Shown here: positions 24,338 to 32,806 of the stretch, one piece after another
Layout of the letters: each line of letters starts with the position of its first letter
How positions within the stretch are numbered: the first letter of the stretch is position 1
DNA from: an uncultured bacterium
GTDB lineage: Bacteria > Bacteroidota > Bacteroidia > Bacteroidales > Marinifilaceae
DNA: 64,000 nt
Direction of reading: 5' to 3'
Assembly (NCBI GenBank): GCA_905216195.1
Contig: CAJMSX010000008.1
Location: forward strand, 1-64,000
Position numbers and translations under genes: made by a program
The notes under the pieces: generated by a model
Seen by the model: only the letters and a program-made list of their open reading frames with translations
What the model was told of the DNA's origin: nothing
The model's database searches: none

Positions 24338-25969
24338 ATGGCAAAAGAAATAAAATTCAATATTGAAGCCCGCGACTTACTGAAAAAAGGGGTAGACGAA
24401 CTGGCAAATGCAGTAAAAGTAACACTGGGTCCGAAAGGCCGTAATGTAGTTATCGAAAAAAAATTCGGTGCTCCTCAGATTACGAAGGATGGGGTAACAG
24501 TTGCTAAAGAAATCGAACTGGCCGATCCTTATGCCAATATCGGTGCACAAATGGTAAAAGAAGTAGCTTCTAAAACCGGTGACGATGCCGGTGACGGTAC
24601 CACGACAGCTACCGTATTGGCCCAATCCATCATTACAGTCGGTTTGAAGAACGTAACCGCAGGGGCCAACCCGATGGAGCTGAAAAGAGGGATTGACAAA
24701 GCGGTTGCCGCCGTTGTGAAAAGCCTGGAAGAACAGAAAGAAGACGTAGGAGACAATTATGAAAAAATCCGTCAGGTAGGCCGTATTTCGGCGAATGGAG
24801 ACGATACGATCGGTTCCCTGATCGCTGAAGCGATGGAAAAAGTAAAGAAAGAAGGAGTGATCACGGTGGAAGAAGCGAAGGGAATGGAAACCGAAGTGAA
24901 AGTGGTAGAAGGGATGCAGTTCGACCGCGGCTATATCTCCCCCTATTTCGTAACCGATAGCGATAAGATGGTGGCTGAATTCGAGAATCCGTTCATCTTG
25001 TTGTATGACAAGAAAATTTCTACCATGAAAGAATTGATGCCGATTCTGGAACCCATCGCTCAAAACGGTCGTTCTCTCGTCATCGTCGCTGAAGATGTGG
25101 AAAACGAAGCTTTAGCTACTTTAGTGGTAAACCGCCTGAGAGGTTCTCTGAAAATTGCAGCCGTAAAAGCTCCCGGTTTCGGTGACAGACGGAAAGAAAT
25201 GCTGGAAGATATTGCCATTTTGACAGGTGGGGTGGTAATTTCCGAAGATAAGGGATTGAAACTGGATGCCGCCACCATGGATATGTTAGGTAAAGCGGAA
25301 AAAGTAACCATCGACAAAGAAAATACGACTATCGTACACGGCTTAGGTGAAAAACAAGCCATTAGCGACCGCATTTCTCAGATTAAAAAATTAATCGAAA
25401 AATCCACTTCCGATTACGATAAGGAAAAATTGCAGGAAAGACTGGCTAAATTGGCCGGTGGAGTAGCTGTTCTTTATGTGGGAGCCGCTTCGGAAGTAGA
25501 AATGAAAGAAAAGAAAGACCGGGTAGACGATGCGTTAAGTGCCACCCGTGCCGCTATTGAAGAAGGGATCGTAGCGGGAGGCGGCGTAGCCTATATCCGG
25601 GCACAGGCTGCTTTAGAAGGCTTAAAAGGTGAAACCGAAGACGAAACGACCGGTATTGAAATTATCAAGCGTGCCATTGAAGAACCGCTGCGTCAGATTG
25701 CCCATAATGCAGGCGTGGAAGGAGCAGTGGTTGTCAACAGAGTACGGGAAGGGAAAGGAGATTTCGGTTACAATGCCCGGAAAGATATTTACGAAGATTT
25801 AAAGAAAGCCGGAGTCATCGACCCGAAAAAGGTAGCCCGTGTGGCCCTGGAGAATGCAGCTTCTATCGCAGGTATGTTCCTGACCACGGAATGCGTACTG
25901 GCGGAAGAGAAAAAAGACGAACCTGCTGCAGCTCCCGCAATGGGAGGCGGTATGCCCGGAATGATGTAA
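24338..25969 (+). CDS. groEL: chaperonin GroEL
   Basis: GroEL is the 60-kDa ATP-dependent folding chamber. The 543-residue product has the nucleotide-binding GDGTTTATVLA block near residues 86-96, the C-terminal block NAASIAGMFLTTECV, and a GGMPGMM tail. Length is standard. A clear intrinsic terminator follows. Confidence 0.98.
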   Translation: MAKEIKFNIEARDLLKKGVDELANAVKVTLGPKGRNVVIEKKFGAPQITKDGVTVAKEIELADPYANIGAQMVKEVASKTGDDAGDGTTTATVLAQSIITVGLKNVTAGANPMELKRGIDKAVAAVVKSLEEQKEDVGDNYEKIRQVGRISANGDDTIGSLIAEAMEKVKKEGVITVEEAKGMETEVKVVEGMQFDRGYISPYFVTDSDKMVAEFENPFILLYDKKISTMKELMPILEPIAQNGRSLVIVAEDVENEALATLVVNRLRGSLKIAAVKAPGFGDRRKEMLEDIAILTGGVVISEDKGLKLDAATMDMLGKAEKVTIDKENTTIVHGLGEKQAISDRISQIKKLIEKSTSDYDKEKLQERLAKLAGGVAVLYVGAASEVEMKEKKDRVDDALSATRAAIEEGIVAGGGVAYIRAQAALEGLKGETEDETTGIEIIKRAIEEPLRQIAHNAGVEGAVVVNRVREGKGDFGYNARKDIYEDLKKAGVIDPKKVARVALENAASIAGMFLTTECVLAEEKKDEPAAAPAMGGGMPGMM

Positions 25970-25986
25970 TTTTCCCCCTTTATATC

Positions 25987-26013
25987 AAAGCCCCCTCGAG
26001 GGGCTTTTTTTTA
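25987..26013 (+). terminator. intrinsic terminator after groEL
   Basis: Arms AAAGCCCC and GGGGCTTT (8 bp) enclose a 5-nt loop and are followed by a run of eight T. It ends the groES-groEL unit. Confidence 0.9.
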
Positions 26014-26063
26014 TATCTTACCTTTTCTATCCATATCCCCCCATGGATTTAAACAATTTTTTT

Positions 26064-26071
26064 TATTTTTG
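26064..26071 (+). promoter_or_regulatory. -7 promoter element of the esterase gene
   Basis: TATTTTTG matches TAnnTTTG and lies 40 nt before the ATG at 26111. It overlaps an in-frame TTG at 26069 and argues against using that TTG as a start. Confidence 0.5.
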
Positions 26072-26110
26072 TATGTCCGAACTCGCTGCACAGCTGGAAG
26101 TACACTAAAA

Positions 26111-27229
26111 ATGAAAGTGATGAAAATCTGTCTATTTTTTCTCTTTTTGCTTTTCGGCACCTACCCCTCCTGCCTTTGCGCCCAGGAGGATTCAGCGGCA
26201 TACTATCCATTCGATGAGAACCATGCCGTCCGGGTTCACCTACCGGCCGACTATGCGACCAGTGAATTAAGCTACCCTACCATCTACGTGTTTGACGGAC
26301 AAGTTCTTTTCGATGTATTGGTTGCCTTTTACCGATATAATCAGGACGAATATCCACCCGCCATCCTGGTAGGAATCGAACAGCTCGACCGGGGTAAAGA
26401 GTTTCTGGAAAAAGGAGAAACCAATCCGGAAGGCAACAGCGTCTTCTCCACGGCAATCGCAGAAAAATTAATCCCGGCTATCGACCGGAAGTACCGGACC
26501 AATTCCATCCGGGTCGGTATCGGTCATTCACATGGAGGTACATTTGTTTTGAATGCCGCACTCGGACAGGGAATATTCAATGCCGTCATCAGCATTAGTC
26601 CCACCCTCTGGGTCAACCGAAAAGCTTTTTTTCAAAAATATCCGCCATCTTCTTCTGCCTGGAAGAACCTGAAAAAATTCTATTGCGGCTATGGAGAAAA
26701 CGATTTCCCCGCCATACAGGAAGATGTGGACCGCTTGTTTGCCGATCTGATTCCTACGCCGATATCCAAACAAAAAAAAGTATTCCGGGACGAAGATCAT
26801 AATTTTTCCATTTTATGCGGAATGCGCAAAGGTATCGAATACATTTTCCAAGATTTTCGTCTGTCAGAAGAAGAATGGGAAACCCTGGAAGATTCGGGCA
26901 ATGATTCGCTGTTCATCCGCCATTTTCAACAATTGTCGGACTTTTGGAACGAAAAAATCATTCCCGGAGAAGACGATTTCAATCAACTGGGCTATTTCTA
27001 CTCGGAAAGGGAAGAAATCGGGAAAGCGGAGCAAACCTTCCAAGAAGCCTTACGGTATTATCCTTATTCAGCCAATTTATACGATAGCCTGGGAGAATTA
27101 TATGAAAAAAAGGGGGATGCCGATAATGCCCGGACTTGTTACCGGAAAGCTTTGGAAATCGCTGAAAAAAACAAAGATTATTACCTGATGATCGGAACCT
27201 TTACCGAGCATCTGCGACGTCTTGAATAA
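26111..27229 (+). CDS. secreted alpha/beta-hydrolase esterase with C-terminal TPR
   Basis: The 372-residue product begins with a signal peptide (MKVMKICLFFLFLLFGTYPS). Residues about 30-260 form an esterase-D-like alpha/beta hydrolase with nucleophile motif GHSHGG and an acidic/His end (EDHNFS). The C-terminal 100 residues hold tetratricopeptide-like repeats (LGYFYSEREEIGKAEQTF, LGELYEKKGDADNARTCY). This esterase-TPR pairing is known among siderophore-esterase-like and related secreted hydrolases of Bacteroidetes. The substrate is unknown. It is a single-gene unit after the groEL terminator. Confidence 0.8.
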   Translation: MKVMKICLFFLFLLFGTYPSCLCAQEDSAAYYPFDENHAVRVHLPADYATSELSYPTIYVFDGQVLFDVLVAFYRYNQDEYPPAILVGIEQLDRGKEFLEKGETNPEGNSVFSTAIAEKLIPAIDRKYRTNSIRVGIGHSHGGTFVLNAALGQGIFNAVISISPTLWVNRKAFFQKYPPSSSAWKNLKKFYCGYGENDFPAIQEDVDRLFADLIPTPISKQKKVFRDEDHNFSILCGMRKGIEYIFQDFRLSEEEWETLEDSGNDSLFIRHFQQLSDFWNEKIIPGEDDFNQLGYFYSEREEIGKAEQTFQEALRYYPYSANLYDSLGELYEKKGDADNARTCYRKALEIAEKNKDYYLMIGTFTEHLRRLE

Positions 27230-27464
27230 AAAGCGGAAAATGAAATCATAAAAAAAATTAAAAAGCAGGGATTCATCTTGTTCCGTATTCCGCTCCTGGA
27301 CCATCTTTTCCTTCTCCTTATCTTCCAGTGCTACAGGAAAAAATTTCCGGACCTCCTTCCGAAGTTTATAATTATCCTTACAATTTTGCTACGTAATATT
27401 TTCGTTTTTACATCTAGTTTTTTACTTTTACGCTCGCAAATTTTAATTCGTTAACAAATAGAAA

Positions 27465-29231
27465 ATGGATTATGGAATCTTTGAATTGCTGAAGTTGATC
27501 GGATCATTGGCTTTATTCCTGTACGGAATGAAGTTGATGAGTGAATCCTTGCAAAAACTAGCCGGCAATAAAATGCGTCAGATCCTGACCGCCATGACCT
27601 CCAACCGCATCACGGGCGTTCTTACGGGATTGTTTATTACCGCTTTAATTCAAAGTTCCTCAGCCACTACCGTCATGGTAGTGAGTTTCGTCAATGCCGG
27701 TTTACTGGATTTAGTCGGCTCCATCGGGGTGATTTTAGGAGCGAATGTAGGAACGACCATTACCAGTTGGATGGTTGCCATACTCGGCTTCGGAAAATTC
27801 AGCATCAGTGATCTGGCATTACCGATCATCGGCTGCACCTTGCCTTTGTTATTTTCCAAAAAACGGTCCCGCAAAAACTGGGGGGAAATGTTCGTGGGTT
27901 TCGGTCTGTTATTTTTGTCGTTGCGCTTTTTACAGGAGAGTATGCCGACCAATTTACACGATTATCCCGGTGTCGGCGAATTCATTCAACAAATCAGCTT
28001 TTTAGGTTTTCGTTCCTGGATGATTTTCCTTTTGATCGGGGCCGCATTAACCACCCTCTTTCAATCTTCTTCGGCAACCGTCGCCTTGACCCTGGTTATT
28101 TGTTCCAAAGGCTGGATCGGTTACGAAGACGCCGCCGCCATGATTATGGGGGAAAACATCGGTACAACGATAACAGCTAATCTGGCGGCAGCCGTGGCAA
28201 ACGTTCAGGCTAAACGGGCGGCCCTCGCCCATTTCATCATCAATGTCTTCGGTGTCGTCTGGCTTTTCGCCATTTTTTCTCCTTTTCTTCATTTTATCGG
28301 CGATTTATGCGTTTCTCTCCATCTTTCCAGATACAACCCCATTTATTCCGACCCGCAGTTATTGGAGCAAACTTTTGCGCCCGAAGCCCGAGCCGGTGTG
28401 ATCGCTTCGATCAATACCGCCATGCCTCTGGTTTTATCCCTCTTCAATACCCTGGCGAAAGGAATGAATGTCGCTATTCTCATCTGGTTTACCAAATTTC
28501 TGGCCAAACTGGTCAGCCGTATCATTCCGCCTAAAACCGGGGAAGATACCTTTAAGTTAAAACACATCAAAATCGGTTTGCTCTCTACTCCCGATGCTTC
28601 TTTGTTCCAGGCGAAACAGGAAATCACCCATTACGGACAAAATACCCTGGAAATGTTTCGTAAAATGGTACGGGGATACAATCTCTCCAAAGGAGAATAT
28701 GAAAAGGAATTCGATCAGTTACAACAATTGGAAGACGAAAGCGATCAAGTAGAAGTAGAGATCGCCGATTACCTGACGAAAGTGTCGGAATCAAAATTAT
28801 CTACCGAAAATTCTCAACGGGTAAGAGCCATGTTCAAAATCGTATCGGAGATTGAAAGCGTAGCCGATTCCGTTCTCAACGTATCGAAAGCCGTAGACCG
28901 GCGGAACGAACAAGGAGTGGTTTTCCCGGAAGAACTGAATAACAAAATCAAACACATGTTTGTTTTGGTCGACGAATCGATTGTCATCATGTGCAATAAC
29001 CTGAACATCGAATACACGGCCGTGAGTGCCAAAAAAGCATATGAGCTGGAACACGCGATCAATGAATACCGGACGGTGTTGAAACAAGAACACCTGCAAG
29101 CGATAGAAGAAAAAAAATACGACTATTCTATCGGAATATTATACAACGATATATTTTCCGAATGTGAAAAAATAGGCGATTATACGATTAATGTTACACA
29201 AGCAATTAAAGAGATCGGGCATGAAGACTGA
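27465..29231 (+). CDS. Na/Pi cotransporter family protein, copy 1
   Basis: The 588-residue product has two Na/Pi-cotransporter repeats in the membrane domain, marked by QSSSATTVMVVSFVNAG (about 62-78) and QSSSATVALTLVICS (about 200-214), and GENIGTT. The C-terminal PhoU-like helical domain is about residues 370-585. It should move phosphate with sodium across the inner membrane. A second copy starts 37 nt later with the same layout, so the pair is a tandem duplication. No pho-type regulatory site was recognised. Confidence 0.9.
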   Translation: MDYGIFELLKLIGSLALFLYGMKLMSESLQKLAGNKMRQILTAMTSNRITGVLTGLFITALIQSSSATTVMVVSFVNAGLLDLVGSIGVILGANVGTTITSWMVAILGFGKFSISDLALPIIGCTLPLLFSKKRSRKNWGEMFVGFGLLFLSLRFLQESMPTNLHDYPGVGEFIQQISFLGFRSWMIFLLIGAALTTLFQSSSATVALTLVICSKGWIGYEDAAAMIMGENIGTTITANLAAAVANVQAKRAALAHFIINVFGVVWLFAIFSPFLHFIGDLCVSLHLSRYNPIYSDPQLLEQTFAPEARAGVIASINTAMPLVLSLFNTLAKGMNVAILIWFTKFLAKLVSRIIPPKTGEDTFKLKHIKIGLLSTPDASLFQAKQEITHYGQNTLEMFRKMVRGYNLSKGEYEKEFDQLQQLEDESDQVEVEIADYLTKVSESKLSTENSQRVRAMFKIVSEIESVADSVLNVSKAVDRRNEQGVVFPEELNNKIKHMFVLVDESIVIMCNNLNIEYTAVSAKKAYELEHAINEYRTVLKQEHLQAIEEKKYDYSIGILYNDIFSECEKIGDYTINVTQAIKEIGHED

Positions 29232-29268
29232 AAAATTATTTCATGGCGCTGTCTCCAATTAAACGATT

Positions 29269-30975
29269 ATGGATTACGGAATTTTCGACTTTTTAAAATT
29301 AATCGGTTCCCTGGGCGTATTCCTTTATGGAATGAAATTGATGAGCGAAGCGCTTCAGAAAGTAGCCGGAACCAAAATGAGGCAAATTTTATCTGCCATG
29401 ACTTCCAACCGGGTGAAAGGGGTGATCACCGGTTTGTTAATTACGGCCATCATTCAAAGTAGTTCGGCGACTACGGTTATGGTGGTCAGTTTTGTGAATG
29501 CGGGCTTACTCAGCCTGATCGAATCCATCGGAGTCATCATGGGGGCTAATGTCGGAACCACCGTCACTGCCTGGTTAATTTCTATTTTAGGATTCAAAAT
29601 CAGCATGGCCGAAGTTTCTTTACCGCTGATCGGTCTCTGTTTACCCCTGCTATTTTCGAATAAGCGCTATCGCAAAAGCTGGGGCGAACTGATCATCGGA
29701 TTCGGTTTGCTGTTTATCGGACTCGAATTTTTAAAAGCTTCCATGCCGACCCTGGATTCCAATTCGGAAATCCTCACGTATTTGAAGAACTATACGGATA
29801 TGGGCTATGCTTCCTATATTCTTTTCATGTTAATCGGGACCATTCTCACCATTTTGATCCAATCTTCTTCCGCTACTATGGCACTGACGCTGGTCATGTG
29901 CGCTAACGGCTGGATAAACTTCGATATGGCGGCTTCCATGGTATTGGGAGAAAATATAGGTACGACGGTCACCGCCAACCTAGCGGCCACTGTCGCTAAC
30001 ACAACCGCAAAACGGGCAGCGCTGGCGCACTTCCTTTTCAATGTATTCGGAGTGGCCTGGGTAATGGCTATTTTCCCGATTTTTCTGGACTGGATCGAAC
30101 AGTTATGCGTATTTTTAAGTATCGGCAATCCGGTCGACCCCGATCATCAAAAAGCAATACAGGCTATACCGATGGCCCTCTCCTTATTTCACACCGTATT
30201 TAATATTACCAATGTCTTCCTGTTGATCTGGTTTACCAAACTGATCGCCCGGCTTGTCAGCAAAATGATACCGGTACGGGAAACCACCGACAACGCCTTT
30301 ACGCTGAAACACATTAAAATCGGCCTGCTTTCCACTCCGGATGCTTCGCTTTTCCAAGCCAAAGAAGAAATTACGCTGTATGGTAGAAATACGGCCGACA
30401 TGTTTCATAAAGTAACGGAATGTCTGGACCTTCCGGCAAAAGATTTTATCAAACCTTTCGAAGCCTTGATAAAAATGGAAGACGAAAGTGACAATATCGA
30501 AGTGGAAATCGCCAATTACCTGACCAAAGTTTCGGAATCCAAATTATCCACTGAAAACTCCCAACGCATCCGGGCCATGTTCAAAATCGTATCGGAAATC
30601 GAAAGCATAGCCGATTCTTCTCTGAATATCGCCAAAGCCATCAACCGCCGCAACGAACAAAAAGTCGTATTTTCAGAAGAAATAACCAATAAGCTCAAAC
30701 ATATGTTCGCTTTGGTGGAAGATACCCTGAACGTGATGTGTGCCAACCTGGCTATGGAATATAAAGAGGTGAACGCTAAAAAAGCTTACGAAATGGAAAA
30801 AGCCATTAACGCTTACCGTACCATATTGAAGCAGGAACATTTGATCGCTATCGAAGAAAAACGGTACGACTATCCTACTGGTATCCTTTATAACGACCTC
30901 TTTTCCGAATGCGAAAAAGTAGGGGACTACGCCATCAATGTCACTGAAGCCATAAAAGAAATCGGACATGAGTAA
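29269..30975 (+). CDS. Na/Pi cotransporter family protein, copy 2
   Basis: The 568-residue product shares the first copy's layout: membrane repeats with QSSSATTVMVVSFVNAG and QSSSATMALTLVMCA, then a PhoU-like C-terminal domain with the near-identical block KVSESKLSTENSQRIRAMFK. It is about 20 residues shorter, mainly in the loop near residues 285-300. It probably shares the transcript of copy 1. Differences in the loop could alter transport or regulation. Confidence 0.9.
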   Translation: MDYGIFDFLKLIGSLGVFLYGMKLMSEALQKVAGTKMRQILSAMTSNRVKGVITGLLITAIIQSSSATTVMVVSFVNAGLLSLIESIGVIMGANVGTTVTAWLISILGFKISMAEVSLPLIGLCLPLLFSNKRYRKSWGELIIGFGLLFIGLEFLKASMPTLDSNSEILTYLKNYTDMGYASYILFMLIGTILTILIQSSSATMALTLVMCANGWINFDMAASMVLGENIGTTVTANLAATVANTTAKRAALAHFLFNVFGVAWVMAIFPIFLDWIEQLCVFLSIGNPVDPDHQKAIQAIPMALSLFHTVFNITNVFLLIWFTKLIARLVSKMIPVRETTDNAFTLKHIKIGLLSTPDASLFQAKEEITLYGRNTADMFHKVTECLDLPAKDFIKPFEALIKMEDESDNIEVEIANYLTKVSESKLSTENSQRIRAMFKIVSEIESIADSSLNIAKAINRRNEQKVVFSEEITNKLKHMFALVEDTLNVMCANLAMEYKEVNAKKAYEMEKAINAYRTILKQEHLIAIEEKRYDYPTGILYNDLFSECEKVGDYAINVTEAIKEIGHE

Positions 30976-30999
30976 CCTGCAGAAACTCCTAGGGGTATA

Positions 31000-31021
31000 T
31001 TCGGGGTAAATTTTCCCCGAA
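31000..31021 (+). terminator. hairpin after the Na/Pi pair
   Basis: TTCGGGG and CCCCGAA (7 bp) enclose an 8-nt loop 24 nt after the stop. No strong T-run follows, so termination is plausible but not certain. Confidence 0.45.
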
Positions 31022-31064
31022 ATCAATTTAAAGCAGGAGAAAGTTATTTCGGTTAAATAATTAT

Positions 31065-31072
31065 TAATTTTG
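31065..31072 (+). promoter_or_regulatory. -7 promoter element of glyS
   Basis: TAATTTTG matches TAnnTTTG and ends 23 nt before the glyS ATG. A clear -33 TTTG was not found. Confidence 0.5.
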
Positions 31073-31095
31073 CAACCTCATTTATATGTAAAAAT

Positions 31096-32643
31096 ATGGC
31101 ACAAGAAGATATTTTCAAGAAATTAGTAGGGCATTGCAAGGAATACGGTTATGTATTTCCTTCCTCAGACATTTACGACGGTTTAGGAGCAGTATATGAC
31201 TACGGACAATACGGGGTAGAGCTGAAAAACAACATTAAAAAATATTGGTGGGATTCGATGGTACGCTTGCATGAAAATATCGTCGGCATCGATTCTGCTA
31301 TTTTTATGCACCCCACCATTTGGAAAGCCTCCGGGCATGTCGATGCTTTCAATGATCCGCTTATCGATAACAAAGATTCTAAAAAAAGATACCGGGCTGA
31401 CGTTCTGATTGAAGATCAAATCGCCAAATACGACGAAAAAATCGAAAAAGACGTCGAGAAAGCAAGAAAACGTTTCGGAGACAAATTCGACGAAACCTTA
31501 TTTCGTCAGACCAATCCGCAAATTCAGGAGCATACCGGAAAAAGGGAAATGCTGAAAAAAAGAATGGCAGCGGCCTTGAATGAAAATGACCTGACCGAAC
31601 TGCGGCAGATTATTCTGGATTATAACATCGTATGTCCCATTTCAGGAACGGCTAACTGGACCGAAGTACGTCAGTTCAACCTGATGTTCGCAACCGAAAT
31701 GGGTTCTACCGCCGAAGGAACTAGTAAGATTTATCTTCGTCCGGAAACTGCGCAGGGAATCTTTGTAAACTTCCTGAACGTCCAAAAAACGGGCCGTATG
31801 AAAATCCCTTTCGGCATCGCCCAGATCGGGAAAGCTTTCCGCAATGAAATCGTTGCCCGCCAGTTTATTTTCCGAATGCGCGAGTTCGAACAGATGGAAA
31901 TGCAGTTCTTCGTTCGCCCCGGCTCGGAATTGGAATGGTTTAAAAAATGGAAAGAAACCCGAATGAAATGGCATCAACTTTTAGGTTTCGGAGAAGAAAA
32001 ATACCGGTTCCACGATCACGAAAAATTAGCTCATTATGCCAATGCAGCCAGCGATATCGAATATAAATTCCCCTTCGGATTCAAGGAAGTGGAAGGTATC
32101 CATTCCCGGACCGATTTTGACCTTTCTCAACACCAAAAGTTTTCCGGTAAAAAAATTCAATATTTCGATACCGAGCTGAACGAATCCTATGTGCCTTATG
32201 TCATCGAGACCTCTATCGGTGTAGACCGGATGTTCCTTCAGGTCATAGCCGCTTCTTATTGCGAAGAAGATTTAAGCAAAGACGGTAAACAAGATTCGCG
32301 GGTCGTTCTACGTCTCCCGGCAGCTTTGGCTCCGGTAAAAATGGCCGTTATGCCGTTGGTAAAAAAAGACGGACTGCCTGAAAAGGCCCAGGAGATTATG
32401 GATGTATTGAAATACGATTTCAATTGCCAGTACGATGAAAAAGATTCCATCGGAAAACGCTACCGCCGCCAGGACGCCATAGGTACTCCCTTTTGTATCA
32501 CTATCGACCACCAGACTCTGGAAGATCATGCCGTCACCATCCGTTACCGGGACACTATGCAACAAGAACGCGTAGCCATCGACCGGCTTTTCGGCATTTT
32601 GAAAGAGAAAACCGATATGAAAAATCTATTAAAACAATTGTAA
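31096..32643 (+). CDS. glyS: glycine--tRNA ligase, alpha2 type
   Basis: This enzyme charges tRNA-Gly. The 515-residue product is the single-chain class II type found in Bacteroidetes, archaea and eukaryotes, not the alpha/beta type of E. coli. Motif 2 is seen in RPETAQGIFVNF (about 216-227) and FGIAQIGKAFRNEI. The C-terminal anticodon-binding domain starts near residue 410. It is followed by an intrinsic terminator. Confidence 0.96.
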   Translation: MAQEDIFKKLVGHCKEYGYVFPSSDIYDGLGAVYDYGQYGVELKNNIKKYWWDSMVRLHENIVGIDSAIFMHPTIWKASGHVDAFNDPLIDNKDSKKRYRADVLIEDQIAKYDEKIEKDVEKARKRFGDKFDETLFRQTNPQIQEHTGKREMLKKRMAAALNENDLTELRQIILDYNIVCPISGTANWTEVRQFNLMFATEMGSTAEGTSKIYLRPETAQGIFVNFLNVQKTGRMKIPFGIAQIGKAFRNEIVARQFIFRMREFEQMEMQFFVRPGSELEWFKKWKETRMKWHQLLGFGEEKYRFHDHEKLAHYANAASDIEYKFPFGFKEVEGIHSRTDFDLSQHQKFSGKKIQYFDTELNESYVPYVIETSIGVDRMFLQVIAASYCEEDLSKDGKQDSRVVLRLPAALAPVKMAVMPLVKKDGLPEKAQEIMDVLKYDFNCQYDEKDSIGKRYRRQDAIGTPFCITIDHQTLEDHAVTIRYRDTMQQERVAIDRLFGILKEKTDMKNLLKQL

Positions 32644-32672
32644 AAGGACCGTTTTTTTCAGAAACGAACACG

Positions 32673-32693
32673 CGGGAGCCGGAAGGTCTCCCG
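32673..32693 (+). terminator. terminator after glyS
   Basis: CGGGAG and CTCCCG (6 bp) enclose a 9-nt loop and are followed by the T-rich stretch TTTCCTTTTTCC. Confidence 0.7.
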
Positions 32694-32776
32694 TTTCCTT
32701 TTTCCTACCCCTGGCCAATTTTCCAGTGAGCAGGCTATAAAAACAGCGGAAAGATACAAGATTCAAAGAAAATACG

Positions 32777-32784
32777 TATCTTTG
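32777..32784 (+). promoter_or_regulatory. -7 promoter element of the LruC lipoprotein gene
   Basis: TATCTTTG matches TAnnTTTG and ends 22 nt before the ATG at 32807. No -33 TTTG was found at the expected distance. Confidence 0.5.
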
Positions 32785-32806
32785 CAACACTTAATATTAA
32801 CTATTT

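Noticed and set aside
26069..26110. Longer start of the esterase gene at a TTG (26069)
   Set aside because: The TTG lies within the -7 promoter word, and the added residues precede a normal signal peptide that begins at 26111.
27098..27304. Minus-strand frame with a charged, protein-like stretch after the esterase gene
   Set aside because: It overlaps the 3' end of the esterase gene, lacks an upstream start beyond a nearby TAG, and matches no family that I know.
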